Below are positions 44,334-53,754 of a stretch of 64,000 nucleotides of DNA, piece after piece (the stretch's first letter is position 1; each line of letters starts with the position of its first letter). Both the position numbers and the translations under genes were made by a program. Source of the DNA: Keratinibaculum paraultunense (lineage in GTDB: Bacteria > Bacillota > Clostridia > Tissierellales > Tepidimicrobiaceae). The stretch spans positions 1,860,001 through 1,924,000 of the forward strand of contig NZ_CP068564.1 in NCBI RefSeq assembly GCF_016767175.1. Reading direction: 5' to 3'. A model generated the notes under the pieces. The model ran no database searches. It was not told the DNA's origin and was given only the letters and a program-made list of their open reading frames with translations.

Positions 44334-44337
44334 ATAT

Positions 44338-44372
44338 AAAACCAGTATGGATAAAACTACCATACTGGTTTT
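44338..44372. terminator. Bidirectional terminator-like hairpin
   Basis: Thirteen-bp perfect stem AAAACCAGTATGG with its complement and a nine-base loop. A third short hairpin (44413-44437) lies between it and the next gene. The region 44253-44450 has no gene. Confidence 0.6.
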
Positions 44373-44450
44373 ATTGGCTATCTCTTTCCCGATAACCCTA
44401 TTACTTAGACAATAAAGTAGAGGACAGATCCTCTTTACTAATGACTTTAA

Positions 44451-44812
44451 CTAAGATCTATATCCTTTATTTTTATTAAATGGATCAAAGTAATATATAA
44501 AAGCTATTGTATATACTATTAATGCAAGAAATAAAACTAAGATTTCAGTTTTTATAGAGTAATAGCCCTTTACATAGAATGTTCCGTATTGGAGTACAAG
44601 GAAGAGAATTATTAAGATTTGCAATCCTGTCATATCTGGACTTTCGTATACATCTTTAAAGTACTTTATTCTAATAATTTCTCTTATCCCTATTAATAAA
44701 ATTACCATTAAACCTATTGGATGATTATATATCATACCTAGTGTTGCTATAATAATCCCTGATATAGTAATAATATAGTGAAAAATAAAATATATTGCCT
44801 TTTTTTAACCAT
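44451..44812 (-). pseudogene. Small membrane protein with a frameshift in an A7 run
   Basis: From the ATG at 44733-44735 it would give 94 aa, but there is no ribosome-binding site there. A good one (AAGGAAGGA) precedes an ATG at 44810-44812 (MVKK...). One extra A in the seven-A run (44800-44806) would join that start to the long frame and add KKAIYFIFHYIITISGIIIA, a plausible extra membrane helix. The whole protein would have four helices, including IGLMVILLIGI, LQILIILFLVLQY and ILVLFLALIVYTIAFI. Either the gene is inactivated, it relies on slippage, or the run was miscounted. Family unknown. Confidence 0.7.
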
Positions 44813-44910
44813 TTTCTATCCTTCCTTAAAATATTTTCACTCACTAATTAATGTCAATACCCTATAACATAGGCCTCAACTGTTGCCCTGCCCCTTGAGC
44901 TTAACTGTCC

Positions 44911-45540
44911 CTAAACTTCAATTATTTCTTTCACTCTAGTAGGTTTATCCGTAAGAATTACTATCCTATCTCCCAATGTGAAAGCCTCTTCCATATCATG
45001 GGTAACCATTATACAGGTTCTATTTTTTGCTGCCATTAATTCTTTAAAAAAATCCATTACAATTTGTTTATTATTTATATCTAAGGATTTAAAGGGTTCA
45101 TCCATTATAAGCACATTGGAAGGATAAGCAAAAGCCCTCAATATACTTATTCTTTGTCTCATACCCCCACTTAGTTCTTTTGGATAATAATATTTATACT
45201 CCTCTAAATTAACTAATTTTAAATATCTATTTATAGTAGCTTCTATTTTACTTTCAGGCATTTTGCCTTTTAAAACAAAACCAATATTTTCCTTTACATT
45301 TTTCCATGGAATTAATCTATCCTCTTGAAAAACATAAGATATATGTTGATTTTCAAATCCAATTATTTCTCCTGAATCCATATCTGTTAATCCTGCTATT
45401 ATATTTAAAAAAGTGGTTTTTCCACACCCAGAAGGTCCTAAAATACAAGTAGTTTTATTTGGTTGAAAATCAATAGTAATGCCATCTAAAACCTTTAAAT
45501 CTCCATAGTATTTTACTATATCTATTGCTTTATATTTCAT
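44911..45540 (-). CDS. NitT/TauT-type ABC transporter ATPase
   Basis: 209 aa. Walker A GPSGCGKTT, Q-loop YVFQEDRLIPW, signature LSGGMRQRISILRAF, Walker B VLIMDEPFKSLD and H-loop MVTHDMEEA. The PFKSLD and HDMEEA signatures fit the nitrate/sulfonate/bicarbonate (SsuB/TauB/ThiZ) group. Somewhat shorter than usual (about 240-260 aa) at the C-terminus. It shares an operon with the permease (1-base gap) and binding protein upstream. Confidence 0.92.
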   Translation of the reverse strand: MKYKAIDIVKYYGDLKVLDGITIDFQPNKTTCILGPSGCGKTTFLNIIAGLTDMDSGEIIGFENQHISYVFQEDRLIPWKNVKENIGFVLKGKMPESKIEATINRYLKLVNLEEYKYYYPKELSGGMRQRISILRAFAYPSNVLIMDEPFKSLDINNKQIVMDFFKELMAAKNRTCIMVTHDMEEAFTLGDRIVILTDKPTRVKEIIEV

Positions 45541-45541
45541 A

Positions 45542-46303
45542 TTATCCCTTCCATTTATTTATACCAAGTATATGTTTCATTTTACTTAATAAACATTGTA
45601 TCACTTTAACAATTAAAAGTATTATTATAATCCAAGCAAAAACTCCTGATGTGTTTAAATACATTTTTTGTAATTGAAGACTGCTCCCTATACCATATTT
45701 AGGCTGAGCTAAAACTTCTCCTGCAATTACCATCTTTAAATTAAGACCTAGAGCAGATTCAAATACATGGCTTAAATTAATAAATATGCTAGGTAAATAT
45801 ATATCCTTTACGATAATAAGTCTATCTACATCATATACTTGTGCCATTTCTATTATTTTATTGTCTATGTTTAATATGCCTTTAAGAACTGTTTCATACA
45901 ATATAGGAAATACCATTATAAATCCCACAAACATAGGTACAATTTCATTATTTAACCATATAAGTGCTAATATAATTATAGCCATAGTAGGTACCGAACT
46001 TAAAAAATTTATGATAGGAGTCATAATATGATAAACTATTTTAAATATACTAGATAAAATTCCCATAATCACAGCTATAATTAATGATATAAAAAAGCCA
46101 ATTAAGCCTTTCATCAAAGAATAGCTTATTATGATAATAAATTTAGGATCCTTTACTATATCAATTAAACTATTTATGGTACTGTTAATAGTTGGAAATA
46201 TTACTTCGTTATCTATTAAATGGGATAGTACTATCCAAATTAGTATTAGTACTATCCTAGATATGATAGATAATCTTTTATCTTTCAAAGTATATTTCCT
46301 CAT
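45542..46303 (-). CDS. NitT/TauT-type ABC transporter permease
   Basis: 253 aa, about six membrane helices, BPD_transp_1 domain with an EAA-like loop (MAQVYDVDRLIIVKDIYLPSI). The N-terminus has IISRIVLILIWIVLSHLID, as in SsuC-like permeases. It overlaps the binding-protein gene by 26 bases. The substrate cannot be told from sequence. Confidence 0.9.
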   Translation of the reverse strand: MRKYTLKDKRLSIISRIVLILIWIVLSHLIDNEVIFPTINSTINSLIDIVKDPKFIIIISYSLMKGLIGFFISLIIAVIMGILSSIFKIVYHIMTPIINFLSSVPTMAIIILALIWLNNEIVPMFVGFIMVFPILYETVLKGILNIDNKIIEMAQVYDVDRLIIVKDIYLPSIFINLSHVFESALGLNLKMVIAGEVLAQPKYGIGSSLQLQKMYLNTSGVFAWIIIILLIVKVIQCLLSKMKHILGINKWKG

Positions 46304-47255
46304 TAGGGATTTTTCCTCCTATGAAATCTGGTGCAAAATCCATTATTGTCTCAAAATAAATTTTATATTCTTCTTTGCTTTCTCCAATGGAAAAAGGACC
46401 TATGTTAATCCTTTCTATCCCTTCCACTATGGAAGCTTTATTGACTCCTAATTCCAATTCTTCCGAATAATCCCCTAATTTTTCTGGATTTTCTTTAGCC
46501 CACTTTATGCTTTCCTCATATAATTTAATAAATTCCTCAACAAACTCTCTATTGTTTTCTATTAAATCTGTTTTTATTATTAGACTAGCTTGAGGGTATC
46601 CTCCACTAGTTCCTGTAATGTTTTTCCATTCTTCATTTAAATCAAGCACTACTTTAATATCTTCTTTTTTCATCATTATATTGGTTACCAATGGTTCTGG
46701 AAGAAGAGCTAATTTAGCTTTACCTCCCAATAAAGCAGGAGCTACTTCTGAAGCAGCATTTAAATAACTTATATTTATATCTTTATCTGGATCAATACCA
46801 TTTTCTGTAAGTACAAATCTAAGTACTAAATCTGGTGTAAGTCCTTTCCCAAAAGCATATATTTCCTTTCCCTTTAATTCATCAACGCTATTTATATCTT
46901 CTGTACCAACTAAATAAATAGTTCCCCAAGTAGCTGTTCCTACTAGCTTATAAGGAAGCCCCTTATTAAACGCTTGAGCTGCCAAATTAGAAGGAACTAT
47001 TGCTATATCTGCTTCTTCTTTTAGTACCTTGCTGACTAATAGATCTGGAGATTTTTGTATTTCATAGTTTATAGTTATATTTTCATCTATAGTAGGGTTC
47101 TCCTTTAATATTTTAGCTACCGTAAGAGCAGGTATACCATCTACAAAAGAAAAATTAACTGTTATCGGTTCTTCTACAGCTTTATTTGTTCCGCAGCTAG
47201 TGGTAAATAAAATTATTATAATTAAACATATCATAATTAAATATCTTTTGTTCAT
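46278..47255 (-). CDS. NitT/TauT-type substrate-binding lipoprotein
   Basis: 325 aa, NMT1/periplasmic-binding family. Signal peptide with lipobox FTTSC (Cys21), mature domain starting VNFSFVDGIPALTVAKILK, and the motif AIVPSNLAAQAFNKGLPY typical of SsuA/ThiY-like proteins. First gene of a three-gene transporter operon. Candidate substrates are sulfonates, thiamine or pyrimidine precursors, or other small organic anions. None is supported by neighbours. Confidence 0.9.
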   Translation of the reverse strand: MNKRYLIMICLIIIILFTTSCGTNKAVEEPITVNFSFVDGIPALTVAKILKENPTIDENITINYEIQKSPDLLVSKVLKEEADIAIVPSNLAAQAFNKGLPYKLVGTATWGTIYLVGTEDINSVDELKGKEIYAFGKGLTPDLVLRFVLTENGIDPDKDINISYLNAASEVAPALLGGKAKLALLPEPLVTNIMMKKEDIKVVLDLNEEWKNITGTSGGYPQASLIIKTDLIENNREFVEEFIKLYEESIKWAKENPEKLGDYSEELELGVNKASIVEGIERINIGPFSIGESKEEYKIYFETIMDFAPDFIGGKIPNEEIYFER

Positions 47256-47293
47256 ATTATCATCCCTCCCATCAATATTATATCACTAAATAA

Positions 47294-47327
47294 GGCCTCT
47301 AAAGAATATTATATCCTTAGAGGCCTA
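47294..47327 (-). terminator. Terminator of the hydrogenase operon
   Basis: Nine-bp stem AGGCCTCTA/TAGAGGCCT with a 16-base loop, six bases past the hydrogenase stop codon, followed by TATTTAGT on the minus strand. No long T-run, so moderate strength. Confidence 0.7.
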
Positions 47328-47332
47328 CAAGA

Positions 47333-49075
47333 TTATATTTTTTTAAAAAGTGTATCCAATTCCCACTTGCGTTGGTCTGTATGAAGAAGCTTATGAGAAC
47401 GATGGGATAAAGGCTTACCTAGATAATCTTCATAACATTTTATTATTGCTGGATTTTCATGCGAAAATCGAATATTATTTATCTTATCTAATCCATACAA
47501 TACTTCAGCTCTTTCTTCAGCTAATTCAACTCCATCCTTAATAGGTTGACCTCCTCCACCTGCACATCCACCAGGACAAGCCATTATTTCAACAAAATCA
47601 TATTCTACTTCACCATTTCTAATAGCTTCTATTAATCTTCTAGTATTACCTAAACCACTGGCAACAGCTACTCTAATTTTATTCCCATCTAAATCAAAAA
47701 TTGCTTCTTTCCAACCTTTTTTACCTCTTACTTCCTTAAATGCGTCTGGATCTGGATTTTCATTGGTTACCAAATAGTAAGCTGTTCTTAAAGCTGCTTC
47801 CATTACTCCTCCAGTTGCACCAAATATAACTGCAGCACCAGAGCTAATGCCCAATGGTGTGTCAAATTCCTCTTCTTCTAATGTTTCTGGTACAATATGC
47901 TCGGCTCTTATCATCCTTACCACTTCTCTAGTAGTTAACACTACATCTACATCCTGCCCAGCACCTGCATCATTTAAAACAGATACATCACATTCATATT
48001 TTTTAGCTGTACAAGGCATAATAGATACACAAAAAATCCTACTGGGATCTACATTTAATAATTCTGCATAATAGGATTTAGCTATGGCTCCAAACATTTG
48101 TTGTGGCGATTTAGCAGTGGATAGTTGATCTACCATATCAGGATATTGAGTTTTCATAAAACGTATCCATCCTGGACAGCAGGAAGTAAACATAGGAAAT
48201 TTCTCATTTTCTTTATTCTTCAATTTCTCTAAAAATTCACTTCCCTCTTCCATTATGGTTAAATCTGCTGTAAAGTTAGTGTCAAATATATAGTCAAATC
48301 CCATTCTTCTTAATGTTGATACCAATCTATTTACTGTTGCAAAATCCCTACTCAAACCTAGCTCTTCTCCCCAGGCTGCTCTTACCGCTGGTGCAATTTG
48401 CACTACTGTAATCTTATCTTCATCTGCTAATGCTTCAAATACTTTTTGAGTATCATCTCTTTCATGAAGAGCACCAACAGGGCAATGGGTAATACATTGA
48501 CCACAAAGGGAACAGTCAGATTCTTCTATTCTTCTATTTAAAGAAACATCTACATTGGTTCTAGAACCTGTATTAGATAGATCCCATATGTTTAAACCTT
48601 GAATTTTATCACACACTTGAATACAACGCATACATTTTATACATTTTTCATAATTCCGTACTAATGGAAAACCTTTAGTCCATTCTGCATGAGGTAAATC
48701 CTCTTCATAAGGAATGTCTAAAATTCCTAAATCATTGGCTATAGTTTGTAAACTACAATTTCCACTTCTAACACAGGCAGCACATCGAGCATCATGTTGT
48801 GAAAGAATTAATTCCACATTTATACGTCTGGTTTCCCTTACCTTTGGACTATTGGTATAGATGACCATACCTTCTTCTACTACATTATTACAGGCTGTAA
48901 CCAATCTATTGATTCCTTCTATTTCTACTACACAAACTCTACATGCTCCAATTTCATTTAATTCCTTAAGATAACAAAGATTGGGAATAGGTATGCTATT
49001 TGATTTAGCTGCATCTAATATAGTTGTTCCTTCTGAAACTTTTATCTTTTTATTATCAATTACTATATTTACCAT
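47333..49075 (-). CDS. [FeFe] hydrogenase, NADH-dependent type (HndD/HydA-like)
   Basis: 580 aa. Domains in order: 2Fe-2S ferredoxin domain (C34, CRVC, C62), the His-Cys3 cluster region (HDARCAACVRSGNC), two [4Fe-4S] clusters (CIKCMRCIQVC and CSLCGQCITHCP), then the H-cluster domain with all three signatures: TSCCPGW near residue 300, MPCTAKKYE and MACPGGCAGGGGQP. The C-terminal small-subunit-like domain is fused (YLGKPLSHRSHKLL). It makes or uses H2. Its start overlaps the upstream flavoprotein gene by seven bases, so they are coupled. No NuoE-like or complete NuoF-like partner is encoded here. Confidence 0.95.
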   Translation of the reverse strand: MVNIVIDNKKIKVSEGTTILDAAKSNSIPIPNLCYLKELNEIGACRVCVVEIEGINRLVTACNNVVEEGMVIYTNSPKVRETRRINVELILSQHDARCAACVRSGNCSLQTIANDLGILDIPYEEDLPHAEWTKGFPLVRNYEKCIKCMRCIQVCDKIQGLNIWDLSNTGSRTNVDVSLNRRIEESDCSLCGQCITHCPVGALHERDDTQKVFEALADEDKITVVQIAPAVRAAWGEELGLSRDFATVNRLVSTLRRMGFDYIFDTNFTADLTIMEEGSEFLEKLKNKENEKFPMFTSCCPGWIRFMKTQYPDMVDQLSTAKSPQQMFGAIAKSYYAELLNVDPSRIFCVSIMPCTAKKYECDVSVLNDAGAGQDVDVVLTTREVVRMIRAEHIVPETLEEEEFDTPLGISSGAAVIFGATGGVMEAALRTAYYLVTNENPDPDAFKEVRGKKGWKEAIFDLDGNKIRVAVASGLGNTRRLIEAIRNGEVEYDFVEIMACPGGCAGGGGQPIKDGVELAEERAEVLYGLDKINNIRFSHENPAIIKCYEDYLGKPLSHRSHKLLHTDQRKWELDTLFKKI

Positions 49076-50901
49076 CTTTCAATCCTACCCCCTTTAAATA
49101 CTCCAAATCCAAAGTGATCACATCTTAAGCATCTTCTAGACTCTTGATTAGCTTCTTCACAAGTCATACCACATTCTACTAAATCAAAATCCTTAACTCT
49201 CTCCGACGCATCTCTTTCCCTCATATTAACCCTTCCACAAGGTATTCTATCTGCCAATCTAGCTTCTGGTATCTTAACATCTGTTTCTATTATATGATGG
49301 TATCCTAAATAATTATCTATATTAGCAGCTGCCACCTTTCCAGCTGCTATAGCTCTAATTACCGTTGCTGGTCCTGATACACAATCCCCACCAGCATATA
49401 TTCCAGGAATATCCTCTATACCTAACCAATCAGGAGCATCTATTGCTCCTTTAGTTACTGGTATTCCTTCCTCTTCAAAAGCTTTTGATTCAATTCCTTG
49501 CCCTATAGCTATAATAACTGAATTGCATTCTATTCTATGGATATCATCTTTTAATTCAACTGGCATTGGTCTACCATCTCTTATTGGACCTACAATTTGT
49601 GGTTTCAGTAAAATAGCTTTTACATGCCCACTTTCATCAGTTTCAATTTTACTTGGTGCGTATAAATCATATATTTCACAACCTTCTGCTATTGCTCCTT
49701 CAACTTCCTCTTTCATAGCAGGCATATCCACCTTTCGCCTACGATAAACTATCTTAACATTTTTAGCACCTAAACGTACTGCTGATCGGGCTACATCTAT
49801 TGCCACATTACCTCCCCCAACAACTACAACAGACTTACCTGTAAAATCAGGATATTTTTCATCTCCTATTTGACGTAAAATTTCAACTGCAGAAACAACA
49901 CCTTCTGCTTCCTGACCTTCAATACCTAGTTTTTTATCTGTCTGAGCTCCAATAGCTATATAAATGGCATCAAATTTCTCTTTCAATTCTGATACTGTCA
50001 AATCCTTACCAATTTTTACACCTTTGTGCACTTTTATTCCTGTAGAAAGAATAGTATTAATCTCCTCATCTAATACTTCTCTTGGAAGTCTATAGCTTGG
50101 TATTCCATATCTTAACATTCCACCTAGTTTCTGATTTTGTTCAAATATTTCTACATCATGTCCCATAATGGATAGATAATAAGCTGCACTTAATCCACTA
50201 GGACCCCCTCCAACTATAGCTACTTTTTTACCAGTAGAAGGTGCCCTTTCCTCAACAGGTACCTTGCCTGCATTCTCTGCTGCAAATCGCTTTAAGCCTC
50301 TAATATTGATGGAGTCATCTATCATATTTCTTCTACATCTAGTTTCACAAGGATGTTCACAAACTAATGAACAAGTAGCAGGCATAGGATTATCCTTTCT
50401 TATTAATCTAATAGCATCTTTGTATCTACCTTCAGATATCAATGCAATATAACCTGGTACATCTACTCCAGCAGGGCATAAGGATACACATGGAACTGGC
50501 TGATATAGTTCAAAAGTACATCTACCTCGTAATATATGCTCTTCAAAATCATCTCTAAAACCTTCAACTCCTTGTAAAACCATATTAGCTGCTTCATATC
50601 CTATAGCGCAATCTGCTGAATAATATATAGCTTTTGCAGTCTTTTCAATTAAGTCAATAATTTCCATGTCTGCTTTCCCATCTAATACATTTTCTAACAA
50701 ATTTTCCAATTGTCCTAAACCTACTCTACAGGGAACACACTTTCCACAAGTTTGAGCATGACACATCTTTAGAAAAGAAGAAGCTAAATCGATGGGACAC
50801 AATCCTGGAGGACTTGCAATAATTCTACGTTCTAGGTCTTTATATAGGACTTCAACAGTGGCTTGTGCTTTATCTTTAGTAATAATGCTAAGTCTACTCA
50901 T
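49069..50901 (-). CDS. Fused NuoF-type Fe-S domain / GltD-like NAD(P)H flavoprotein, hydrogenase partner
   Basis: 610 aa. Residues about 40-115 hold the NADH_4Fe-4S domain of NuoF (MCHAQTCGKCVPCRVGLGQL) without the FMN/NADH-binding part that normally precedes it. A GltD/NfnB-like module follows: an N-terminal dihydroprymidine-dehydrogenase cysteine domain (CSLCPAGVDVPGY, CSLVCEHPCETRCRR), the FAD Rossmann site VAIVGGGPSGLSAAYYL, the NAD(P) site VVVVGGGNVAIDVARSA with YRRRKVDMPA, and the last FAD contact GIYAGGDCVSGPATVIRA. It ends with a CRRCLRCDH-like pair (RCLRC). It probably passes electrons between NAD(P)H and the hydrogenase or ferredoxin. Whether it bifurcates is unproven. Confidence 0.88.
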   Translation of the reverse strand: MSRLSIITKDKAQATVEVLYKDLERRIIASPPGLCPIDLASSFLKMCHAQTCGKCVPCRVGLGQLENLLENVLDGKADMEIIDLIEKTAKAIYYSADCAIGYEAANMVLQGVEGFRDDFEEHILRGRCTFELYQPVPCVSLCPAGVDVPGYIALISEGRYKDAIRLIRKDNPMPATCSLVCEHPCETRCRRNMIDDSINIRGLKRFAAENAGKVPVEERAPSTGKKVAIVGGGPSGLSAAYYLSIMGHDVEIFEQNQKLGGMLRYGIPSYRLPREVLDEEINTILSTGIKVHKGVKIGKDLTVSELKEKFDAIYIAIGAQTDKKLGIEGQEAEGVVSAVEILRQIGDEKYPDFTGKSVVVVGGGNVAIDVARSAVRLGAKNVKIVYRRRKVDMPAMKEEVEGAIAEGCEIYDLYAPSKIETDESGHVKAILLKPQIVGPIRDGRPMPVELKDDIHRIECNSVIIAIGQGIESKAFEEEGIPVTKGAIDAPDWLGIEDIPGIYAGGDCVSGPATVIRAIAAGKVAAANIDNYLGYHHIIETDVKIPEARLADRIPCGRVNMRERDASERVKDFDLVECGMTCEEANQESRRCLRCDHFGFGVFKGGRIERW

Positions 50902-51070
50902 GTTTTTTACTCCTCTCTAATAAAATTTATAAACTACTCACACTTACTACTTTCTTTGAATAGGAGATTTTTTACTTAAAAAACTATTTTATTTATATAT
51001 GGATTATTTAGACTATTGTTATAATTATATCATTTTTGAAAATTGAGATAAAGATTCCAGCTAAGTTTTT

Positions 51071-51676
51071 TTAAAAAATTATATAGATTATACATTTATA
51101 GTATATATATCCTAATAAATATCCCATGAGTACATCTGTAGGCCAATGAACTCCTAAATAAATTCTACTAAATCCTATTACTCCTATAATAAATGCATTA
51201 ACAATCCATACTAATCTTTTAAATTCATCTTTATTAACCTTTTTAAGCAATAGATAAGTCATTGTAGTGTAAAAGGTCATGGATACCATAGCATGTCCAC
51301 TGGGAAAACTATATCCCCCTTGTTTTATTAAAAAGTATTTTAAAGGTCTAGTTCTTATAAATATATTTTTCAGTATACAATTTAACCCATAGGAACCTAA
51401 GGTAGATAGTATTAATAAAAGAATTCCCTGGGTATTATTTTTCCTTAGCATATATATAAATATTACTATCCCAATGGGTAAGAAAAAATATACTGACCCA
51501 AAATAAGTAATTTTTTTCATAATATTTGTACCTAGAGGAGTTGTTCTGCTATGGACATAGTCCATTATTATTTCATCAAATAAAATCCCTTCTTGAGAAG
51601 TTCTAATATTGATTCCTAATATTATAAATATTGTTATGGATATAATACTTATAATAAGCAATCTTTTTCTATTCAT
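51071..51676 (-). CDS. PAP2-family membrane phosphatase
   Basis: 201 aa with five or six membrane helices. All three acid phosphatase signature motifs are visible: KNIFIRTRPLK (KxxxxxxRP), FPSGHAM (PSGH) and SRIYLGVHWPTDVLMGY (SRxxxxxHxxxD). Substrates may be phosphatidic acid or undecaprenyl pyrophosphate. An undecaprenyl-PP phosphatase role in cell-wall lipid recycling is plausible but not shown. Upstream 50902-51070 holds no gene. Confidence 0.93.
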   Translation of the reverse strand: MNRKRLLIISIISITIFIILGINIRTSQEGILFDEIIMDYVHSRTTPLGTNIMKKITYFGSVYFFLPIGIVIFIYMLRKNNTQGILLLILSTLGSYGLNCILKNIFIRTRPLKYFLIKQGGYSFPSGHAMVSMTFYTTMTYLLLKKVNKDEFKRLVWIVNAFIIGVIGFSRIYLGVHWPTDVLMGYLLGYIYYKCIIYIIF

Positions 51677-51746
51677 CTTTTCCTCCTATATGTGGTATTT
51701 ATCCATTATATAAAATGCTAACAATATTTTTGATTATATCTTATAT

Positions 51747-52181
51747 CTATTGTTTTTTATCTTTACATTTAGAACAATATCCATATAATTCTAGATTGTG
51801 CCCAATAATATGAAAATCTGTGTTTTCTTCTAAAAAATATTCATATCCGATAATAGGGCAAATATCTATACTTATTTTTTTGTTACAGGATATACATCTT
51901 ATATAATGCTGATGATCTATCATATTTAATTGAAACATGGATTTATTTTCCCTCTCTATATTCAACTTTATAGCTATACCTTTTGACACAAATATATTAA
52001 TTGTTCTATATATAGTTGAAAGATTGATATTTTTATCCTTCTTTCTGGCTTTCATAAAAATTTCTTCTGCAGTTAATGGCTTTTTTTCTCTCTTCAATAT
52101 ATCTAGTACTATATTTCTTTGTTCAGTATTTTTTATTTTATACTTTTTAAATATCATTTTATTGTCAATAAACTCATCCAT
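51747..52181 (-). CDS. zur: Fur-family metalloregulator, probably Zur
   Basis: 144 aa. N-terminal winged helix (NTEQRNIVLDILKREKKPLTAEEIF) with the recognition helix in NLSTIYRTINIFV, then the dimerisation domain with the structural zinc cysteines CISC and CSKC. It is the last gene of the znuACB operon, a common place for Zur. Fur and PerR are alternatives, since specificity cannot be read from sequence alone. An inverted repeat in front of znuA is a likely operator. Confidence 0.85.
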   Translation of the reverse strand: MDEFIDNKMIFKKYKIKNTEQRNIVLDILKREKKPLTAEEIFMKARKKDKNINLSTIYRTINIFVSKGIAIKLNIERENKSMFQLNMIDHQHYIRCISCNKKISIDICPIIGYEYFLEENTDFHIIGHNLELYGYCSKCKDKKQ

Positions 52182-52208
52182 TTTATCCTTCTCCTTAAAT
52201 TAAAAACT

Positions 52209-53027
52209 TTAATTATCATATTTAAATTTTCTTATTAAAAAGAACAATACAAAAAATATTCCATTTATAAACACAATTGTTGCCCCTGTTGGTAAATTGA
52301 ATATATAGGATATAAAGGTACCTAAAATCACACTAGTTACAGATATTATAGAAGAAATAAATATAGTACTTTTAAAACCATTGGATACTTGCAATGCTGT
52401 AACTGTTGGGAATATTATCATGCTGGATATAAGCATGGTCCCTACTACCCTAATTCCCAAAACCACTACAATTGATGTTAATATAGATATCATATAGTTA
52501 ATAAGTTTACAATTTACGCCAGATACCTTAGCAAAATCCTCATCATAGGTTATAGCAAATAAGCTATTATAAAAAATACATATTATCAATATAACTAGAA
52601 TAGAAAGTATTATGGATAAAAACAAATCCATTTTACTTATTACTAATATGCTACCAAATAAATAGGAAAACAAATCCACATTAAATCCCTTTGCTATGCT
52701 GGATATTAAAACTCCCACTGCTACAGCAAAAGATGAAATAAGTCCTATAGCTGCATCTCCATGGATATTAGCTTTTTCATTTAATTTAAGTATCAAAAAT
52801 GATGAAAGTATAACTAATGGTATAGACACAAGCAATGGAGATTTGTTTAATAATAAAGCTATAGCAACTGTTGCAAAGCTTACATGGGCAAGCCCATCAC
52901 CTATCATGGATTGTTTTTTAAATACTAAAAATATACCTAAAAAGGATGCAGAAATACCTATTAACGAACCTACTATTATACCTCTAACTATAAAATCTTG
53001 TTGTAAAGCTTCCATAATTAGTGCCAT
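52209..53027 (-). CDS. znuB: Zinc ABC transporter permease ZnuB
   Basis: 272 aa, ABC-3 family permease with about eight or nine membrane helices (IVGSLIGISASFLGIFLVF first). The conserved DGLAHVSFATVAIALLL motif near residues 38-54 and the VVGTMLISSMIIFPTVTA motif are typical of ZnuB/MntC-type permeases. Twenty-seven bases before zur and 19 after znuC. Confidence 0.92.
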   Translation of the reverse strand: MALIMEALQQDFIVRGIIVGSLIGISASFLGIFLVFKKQSMIGDGLAHVSFATVAIALLLNKSPLLVSIPLVILSSFLILKLNEKANIHGDAAIGLISSFAVAVGVLISSIAKGFNVDLFSYLFGSILVISKMDLFLSIILSILVILIICIFYNSLFAITYDEDFAKVSGVNCKLINYMISILTSIVVVLGIRVVGTMLISSMIIFPTVTALQVSNGFKSTIFISSIISVTSVILGTFISYIFNLPTGATIVFINGIFFVLFFLIRKFKYDN

Positions 53028-53046
53028 TTATATCACCACCATCTCA

Positions 53047-53754
53047 TTAATATAAACCAAAATACTTAGCCATTTCTTCTGAACTTTGAAATTCATCATA
53101 GGAACCATAAAATATTATCTCTCTATTTAAATATAGTACTTTATTTACGTATTTTCTTATAGAAAAAATATCATGGGATACAAATATTATAGTTATCCCT
53201 TCTCTATTAATTTCGTTTAAAATATTATAAAAATCTTCTCTTATTTTAGGATCTAAAGCACTAGTTGGTTCATCTAAAAATAATATTTTTGGGTTAGATA
53301 CTAAAGCTCTAGCCAATAATGTTCTCTGAAGCTGTCCACCAGATAAGCTCCCTATCTTTCGATCCTTTAAATCCTCTATTCTTAATTTTTTTAGTATATT
53401 ATCAACTTTTTTATAATCTTCATCGGAATAAAATTTAAATATTCCTTTTTGAGATAACAATCCTGTAGCTACTATCTCCTTTACCGTTGCAGGAAACAGT
53501 CTATCTCTTTCCATGATGTTTTGAGGAAGATATCCTATTAAATTTTTATCAACTATACCTTGTTTAAACTTAATTTCCCCTTCATAAGAGTCTATTAAAC
53601 CTAATAGTATCTTTATTAGCGTAGTTTTCCCTGAACCATTAGGACCAACTATTGCTACATAATCCCCTTCTTCAACTTGAAAATTTATGTCTTTCAATAT
53701 TTGAGTTTTACCAAAACTAAAATTTAAATTTTTTACAGTTATGATACTATTCAT
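53047..53754 (-). CDS. znuC: Zinc ABC transporter ATPase ZnuC
   Basis: 235 aa. Walker A GPNGSGKTT, Q-loop GYLPQNIMERDRLFP, signature SLSGGQLQRTLLARAL, Walker B ILFLDEPTSALD and H-loop FVSHDI. The Q-loop pattern is the one found in metal-type (ZnuC/MntB) ATPases. Overlaps znuA by eight bases. Confidence 0.94.
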   Translation of the reverse strand: MNSIITVKNLNFSFGKTQILKDINFQVEEGDYVAIVGPNGSGKTTLIKILLGLIDSYEGEIKFKQGIVDKNLIGYLPQNIMERDRLFPATVKEIVATGLLSQKGIFKFYSDEDYKKVDNILKKLRIEDLKDRKIGSLSGGQLQRTLLARALVSNPKILFLDEPTSALDPKIREDFYNILNEINREGITIIFVSHDIFSIRKYVNKVLYLNREIIFYGSYDEFQSSEEMAKYFGLY

